From Candidatus Taylorbacteria bacterium RIFCSPHIGHO2_02_FULL_46_13 (GTDB taxonomy: Bacteria; Patescibacteriota; Minisyncoccia; Phycocordibacterales; DSPV01), in contig MHRQ01000016.1 in NCBI GenBank assembly GCA_001821015.1, forward strand, positions 51,604-59,083: a stretch of DNA of 7,480 bases, written 5' to 3'. Within the stretch, counting starts at the first letter, position 1. Every line of letters begins with the position of its first letter. A model generated the notes under the pieces. The model had not been told where the DNA came from and made no database searches. It was given only the letters and a program-made list of their open reading frames with translations. Shown here piece by piece: positions 4,436 to 7,480 of this stretch. The position numbers and the translations under genes were made by a program.

Positions 4436-6703
4436 TTATTGTGGCCAGCGTTGGACCATAAGGAAGTGTAGAGCGTTTCCGGATTTGTCAGTGTTTGAGA
4501 ACGACCAGATTTCTTCGGTTATGAAAGGCATAAATGGGTGTAAGAGTTTGAGAGAATCGTTAAAGATAATTCGCAATACCGTTTGAGCTGAAATCTTTTC
4601 AGCCCCGTCATCGCCGAAGAGAAGTGGTTTGGTTTCTTCAATAAGTATATCGGCGAACGTGTGCCACAGGTAGTGGTATATCTTTTCAGCGGCAAGGTAG
4701 AATCTGTAGTGCTCCAAGTCGTCGGTCGTCTCTTTCGTGAAGTCTCTGAATTGCTCAAGTTTTTTTAAGTCCTCTGGCCCTAAATTTTTTTGATCAGTGT
4801 GTATGTGTTCGGTATTGGAGAATACGAAGCGTGCGATATTCCAGAGCTTGTTGGCAAAATGTTTATAGGCTTTTAATTTTTCTTCGGATATCTTGCTGTC
4901 ATTGCCGGGGCCTGTCCCGACTAACAGGCTCATACGCATCGCGTCAGCACCGTATTTCGAGATTACTTCAAGCGGGTCAGTATTATTTCCAAGTGACTTA
5001 CTGATTTTTCTGCCCTCCTTGTCGCGTACGATTCCGTGAAGGTACACCGCTTTAAAGGGGATATCGCCCACAAGGTACGTACTCATCAAAATCATTCGCG
5101 CAACCCAAAAGAAAAGAATGTCATAAGCTGTTTCTAGGATTATCGTTGGATGGTAATTTGCGAAATCGTTTTCAGATCCTGGCTTGCCCGCAACCGCAGT
5201 TTCTGCGGTGGCTGGCCAACCCAAGGTGGAAAATGTCCAGAGCCCTGATGAAAACCAGGTGTCCAGAGTATCTGAATCCTGTGTCCATCCGTCTCCCTGC
5301 GGTGGACGAATATCGCAATACGTTTCTGTTCCCTTGTACCAGACGGGGATTTGATGTCCATACCAGATTTGTCGTGAGACGCACCAGTCGCGCAGATTTT
5401 CCACCCAGTTGAAATATACTTTTTCAAATCTATCCGGAATGATTTTTGTCTGTCCGCTTTTAACTGCCGCCAGCATTAATTCTTTCAAGCTGGCATCTTG
5501 TCCTTTCCGTATGCCCGTTAATCTTTCACTTTGATTTTTAATTTTTGCATTGACGTTTACAAACCACTGTAGTTTCGGAAGCGGTTCTACCATACCCCCC
5601 GTGCGCTCTGCAGTTGCGACGTTGTGTTCAATTTCCTCCTCTTTTTCAATGAGTTTTTGTGAGGTAAGCCAATCTACAACAATCTGCCGAGCCTCCGCTA
5701 CTTTTTTACCGTTTAGGTGGGGGTTGGCAACAGTCATCCGCGCGTATTCATCAATGATTGGGATAAGCGGCAGGTGGTGACGCTCCGCGATTTCCCAGTC
5801 TACTTGGCTGTGTGCGGGCGTAACGCCAACAGCCCCCGTGCCAAACGTAGATTCTACGGTCTCGTCCGCTACAACTTTGATATGTAAGGATACGCCCGCA
5901 AATTCCACATCATATTCTTTACCGACGTATTTTTGATAGCGCGTGTCAGACGGATGAACGGCAACGGCTGTGTCACCGACCTTTGTTTCTGGGCGGGTGG
6001 TGGAAATCGCGATGGGGAAGTTTTTTGCGTATCTGAACGTGTAGAGTTTAGTTTTCTCTGCTTTGTACACTAATTCATCATCTGAAATAGTCGTCTGACC
6101 CTTCGGGTCCCAGTTGACGATGCGATGAGCTCGGTAGATAAGTCCCTCGTCATACATGCGTTTGAAGGCTGTTTTTACGGCCAAGCTTCGTTTTTCATCA
6201 AGGGTGAAGGCTTCACGGCTCCAATCTATAGAACAGCCCATCTTGCGTATTTGTTTGACGATTGTGTCGTGGCTCTCCGAGGCGAATGTTTCTACGCGTT
6301 TTAGGAATTCTTGTCTTCCAAGGTCGTGGCGGCGTTTCTTCTCCTCTTTGTAAATGATACCTTCAACTTTGGTTTGAGTCGCAATAGCGGCGTGATCAGT
6401 GCCGGGAATCCAGAGCGTTCGTTTTCCTCGCATGCGCGCGAAACGCACCATGACATCTTCTATGGCAAGCATAAACGCAGAGCCCATATGCAGGCTTCCC
6501 GTGACGTTGGGTGGAGGCAGAACCATAGAAAAATACTCCGCCTGCGCATCGGTAATACCGTCCTTGATGCATACGTCCGGATTAAAATAGCCGCCCTCCT
6601 CCCATGCTTTATAAATGCGATCTTCCACCTCCAGGCAGTTGTAGGGTTTAAGTAGACGTTCGTTTATGTTCGGGGGAGTTTTTTCTCCGCTGTGGTCTAT
6701 CAT
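4436..6703 (-). CDS. valS: Valyl-tRNA synthetase
   Basis: A class Ia aminoacyl-tRNA synthetase of about 755 residues that charges tRNA-Val. In order from ATG 6703: catalytic signature PPPNVTGSLHMGSA with HMGS near 72-75; WIPGTDHAAIATQ near 98-110; the CP1 editing domain with STTRPET (234-240) and GTGAVGVTPAHS (288-299); WFSSGLW of the Rossmann half; KISKS near 566-570; then the anticodon-binding helical domain ending in LLHPFMPFITEEIW. It is complete but shorter than typical bacterial ValRS (roughly 860-950) because it ends right after the anticodon-binding domain and lacks the C-terminal coiled-coil arm. A GTG at 6712 would add three residues and is an alternative start. No Shine-Dalgarno precedes either start. 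An extended -10 promoter lies just upstream, and prsW follows after 3 nt. Confidence 0.98.
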   Translation of the reverse strand: MIDHSGEKTPPNINERLLKPYNCLEVEDRIYKAWEEGGYFNPDVCIKDGITDAQAEYFSMVLPPPNVTGSLHMGSAFMLAIEDVMVRFARMRGKRTLWIPGTDHAAIATQTKVEGIIYKEEKKRRHDLGRQEFLKRVETFASESHDTIVKQIRKMGCSIDWSREAFTLDEKRSLAVKTAFKRMYDEGLIYRAHRIVNWDPKGQTTISDDELVYKAEKTKLYTFRYAKNFPIAISTTRPETKVGDTAVAVHPSDTRYQKYVGKEYDVEFAGVSLHIKVVADETVESTFGTGAVGVTPAHSQVDWEIAERHHLPLIPIIDEYARMTVANPHLNGKKVAEARQIVVDWLTSQKLIEKEEEIEHNVATAERTGGMVEPLPKLQWFVNVNAKIKNQSERLTGIRKGQDASLKELMLAAVKSGQTKIIPDRFEKVYFNWVENLRDWCVSRQIWYGHQIPVWYKGTETYCDIRPPQGDGWTQDSDTLDTWFSSGLWTFSTLGWPATAETAVAGKPGSENDFANYHPTIILETAYDILFFWVARMILMSTYLVGDIPFKAVYLHGIVRDKEGRKISKSLGNNTDPLEVISKYGADAMRMSLLVGTGPGNDSKISEEKLKAYKHFANKLWNIARFVFSNTEHIHTDQKNLGPEDLKKLEQFRDFTKETTDDLEHYRFYLAAEKIYHYLWHTFADILIEETKPLLFGDDGAEKISAQTVLRIIFNDSLKLLHPFMPFITEEIWSFSNTDKSGNALHFLMVQRWPQ

Positions 6704-6726
6704 ACGATACACAAAATAGTAGCAGA

Positions 6727-6735
6727 ATTATAACA
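6727..6735 (-). promoter_or_regulatory. Extended -10 promoter of valS
   Basis: On the minus strand TG, one base, then a perfect TATAAT (6727-6732). No convincing -35 is seen. The start is predicted near 6720, giving a leader of only about 8 nt to GTG 6712 or 17 nt to ATG 6703. It lies downstream of the terminator at 6752-6786, so valS can be transcribed independently of the RNA unit. Confidence 0.65.
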
Positions 6736-6750
6736 CTTTTGAAAATGAGA

Positions 6751-6922
6751 TAAAAAAACACCCTCATCCTGTCGACAGAGTGAGGGCGCGAGCATAAGCG
6801 GCGTGTAGGATGCCTTGAGCCTTATTTTGTTTAATGGTCCCCTTGATCTAGATCCAGGGGCCGTTTGGTAAAGAACCCTTTCGAGCTCTCAGGTCGCAAC
6901 ATCGGACAGCCGCCTTACCTGT
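6751..6922 (-). ncRNA. Candidate small RNA of about 170 nt (or attenuated valS leader)
   Basis: A strong promoter lies upstream and an intrinsic terminator ends the unit, with no credible ORF between. Three local structures are visible. TAAG-G-CGGC near the 5' end (6909-6917) pairs with GCCGCTTA (6795-6802), with one bulged G, making a closing stem. A central hairpin (6836-6862) has CCCCT/AGGGG and GATC/GATC helices separated by a G-A mismatch. The terminator hairpin is 3'. The element ATCCTACA occurs twice (6804-6811 and 6920-6927). It does not match tmRNA, SRP or RNase P RNA signatures that I can recognise, nor the T-box core. Position upstream of valS leaves open a leader that attenuates valS. 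Confidence 0.55.
6752..6786 (-). terminator. Intrinsic terminator between the candidate RNA and valS
   Basis: On the minus strand CCCTCA pairs with TGAGGG, followed internally by a U-G pair and CTG/CAG around a TCGA loop. TG and a T7 tract (6752-6758) follow. It is about 50 nt before the valS start. Confidence 0.82.
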
Positions 6923-6927
6923 AGGAT

Positions 6928-6955
6928 ATCTTACGCTTAACGTATAGCATGTCAA
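6928..6955 (-). promoter_or_regulatory. Promoter of the candidate RNA upstream of valS
   Basis: On the minus strand a perfect TTGACA (6950-6955), a 16-bp spacer, then TAAGAT (6928-6933). The start is predicted near 6922-6920. A small inverted repeat, TACG and CGTA, lies in the spacer. The promoter begins about 37 bp after the tsaD stop. Confidence 0.65.
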
Positions 6956-6992
6956 GCCTTTATTTTTTGACCGCGACCTGCCTCTAACAGGG

Positions 6993-7480
6993 TCAAGTAT
7001 TGTCTTTGGACAATCGTGCTCTACCGTGGGCGACAATCGCTTTAGCATCGTGCAGGTTAGGAACACCTTGTTTGGTGAGGTTTCGTAGATATGCTGCGAC
7101 TGCGATCATCACGGCATTGTCTGTAGAAAGATTTTGAGTGGGAAGTAGCAACGATGTCTCGGGGAATTCTTTCATAAGGGTAGTGAATGATTCTCGCAGG
7201 TGTTTGTTGGCTACGACACCTCCACCGATTACTAATGTTCGGATGTCATATTCAAGAAGTGCCCTTCTTGTTTTTTCCAAGAGAACTTCTCTGACCGAGT
7301 CCTCAAATTCACGAGCGATGGATGCCCGCTGTGTGTCTGAAAGTCTCCCAAGTGTTTTTACTTTATACAGCACCGATGTTTTTAATCCGGAGAACGAGAA
7401 ATCATAGTTGTCGCTTTTGAGCATTGGCCGCGGAAGTGAGAAGACGTTCGGGTAGTTGGCACTTCGCGCTTCATCGGCGA
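6993..7480 (-). CDS. tsaD: tRNA N6-adenosine threonylcarbamoyltransferase, C-terminal part (N-terminus beyond the right edge)
   Basis: The visible 161 residues are the C-terminal half of TsaD. Diagnostic stretches are FSLPRPMLKSDNYDFSFSGLKTSV, then IGGGVVANKHLRES (a nucleotide-binding loop of the ASKHA fold) and LSTDNAVMIAVAAY with the conserved metal-coordinating Asp of the TDNA motif. Together with TsaB, TsaE and the TsaC product threonylcarbamoyl-AMP, TsaD makes t6A at position 37 of ANN-decoding tRNAs. The frame continues in phase to 7478 and the edge without a start. The stop is TGA at 6993-6995. A small hairpin, ATTGTC/GACAAT (6999-7014), sits in the last codons but has no U-tract. The gene is complete to its C-terminus here and looks intact. 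Confidence 0.97.
   Translation of the reverse strand, partial: ADEARSANYPNVFSLPRPMLKSDNYDFSFSGLKTSVLYKVKTLGRLSDTQRASIAREFEDSVREVLLEKTRRALLEYDIRTLVIGGGVVANKHLRESFTTLMKEFPETSLLLPTQNLSTDNAVMIAVAAYLRNLTKQGVPNLHDAKAIVAHGRARLSKDNT

Noticed and set aside
6713..6930. T-box riboswitch for valS
   Set aside because: The conserved T-box core and a TGGT bulge that would match a tRNA-Val acceptor are not present; only the position fits.
6848..7066. 72-codon minus-strand open frame over the tsaD 3' end
   Set aside because: It is out of frame with tsaD, covers the RNA promoter and shows no protein-like composition.

Overview
The window looks like chromosomal DNA of a Patescibacteria/CPR bacterium, probably a Parcubacteria lineage. 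This is inferred from gene content, not from a marker-gene tree. The clues are a PaaX/Cas2-like protein of the type common in those genomes, a ValRS shortened to about 755 residues, tiny membrane proteins of unknown function, tight packing, and weak or missing Shine-Dalgarno sites at most housekeeping genes.

Left part (1-1160): two minus-strand genes for exported proteins. The first runs off the left edge and starts with a signal peptide at 450. The second (590-1005) is a small lipoprotein whose frame is broken at a C CCA AAC heptamer. It has its own strong promoter, a structured leader of about 115 nt and an intrinsic terminator.

Centre-left (1159-1833): a 675-bp unit holding one plus-strand gene for a winged-helix plus Cas2-like protein. 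It is bounded by two perfect 37-bp inverted repeats, each itself a near-palindrome, and the start codon abuts the left repeat. This is the most unusual object in the window. It could be a minimal mobile element, or a regulator flanked by its own operators.

Middle (1900-3160): plus-strand genes in order: glutaredoxin with its terminator, tRNA-Arg(CCU), a structured leader followed by an 88-aa single-span membrane protein, tRNA-Phe(GAA), and a 76-aa two-span membrane protein with a near-perfect Shine-Dalgarno. A bidirectional terminator closes this group.

Right part (3171-7480, all minus strand): valS, prsW and hsp20 lie head to tail and read towards that terminator. valS and prsW are 3 nt apart and almost certainly cotranscribed; hsp20 follows a 95-nt gap with two hairpins. 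Upstream of valS, 6751-6922 looks like an RNA gene or an attenuated leader, with its own TTGACA promoter and intrinsic terminator. The 3' part of tsaD (t6A tRNA modification) fills the right edge. The right half is therefore translation and protein-quality housekeeping, and the left half is envelope and accessory genes around the Cas2-like unit.
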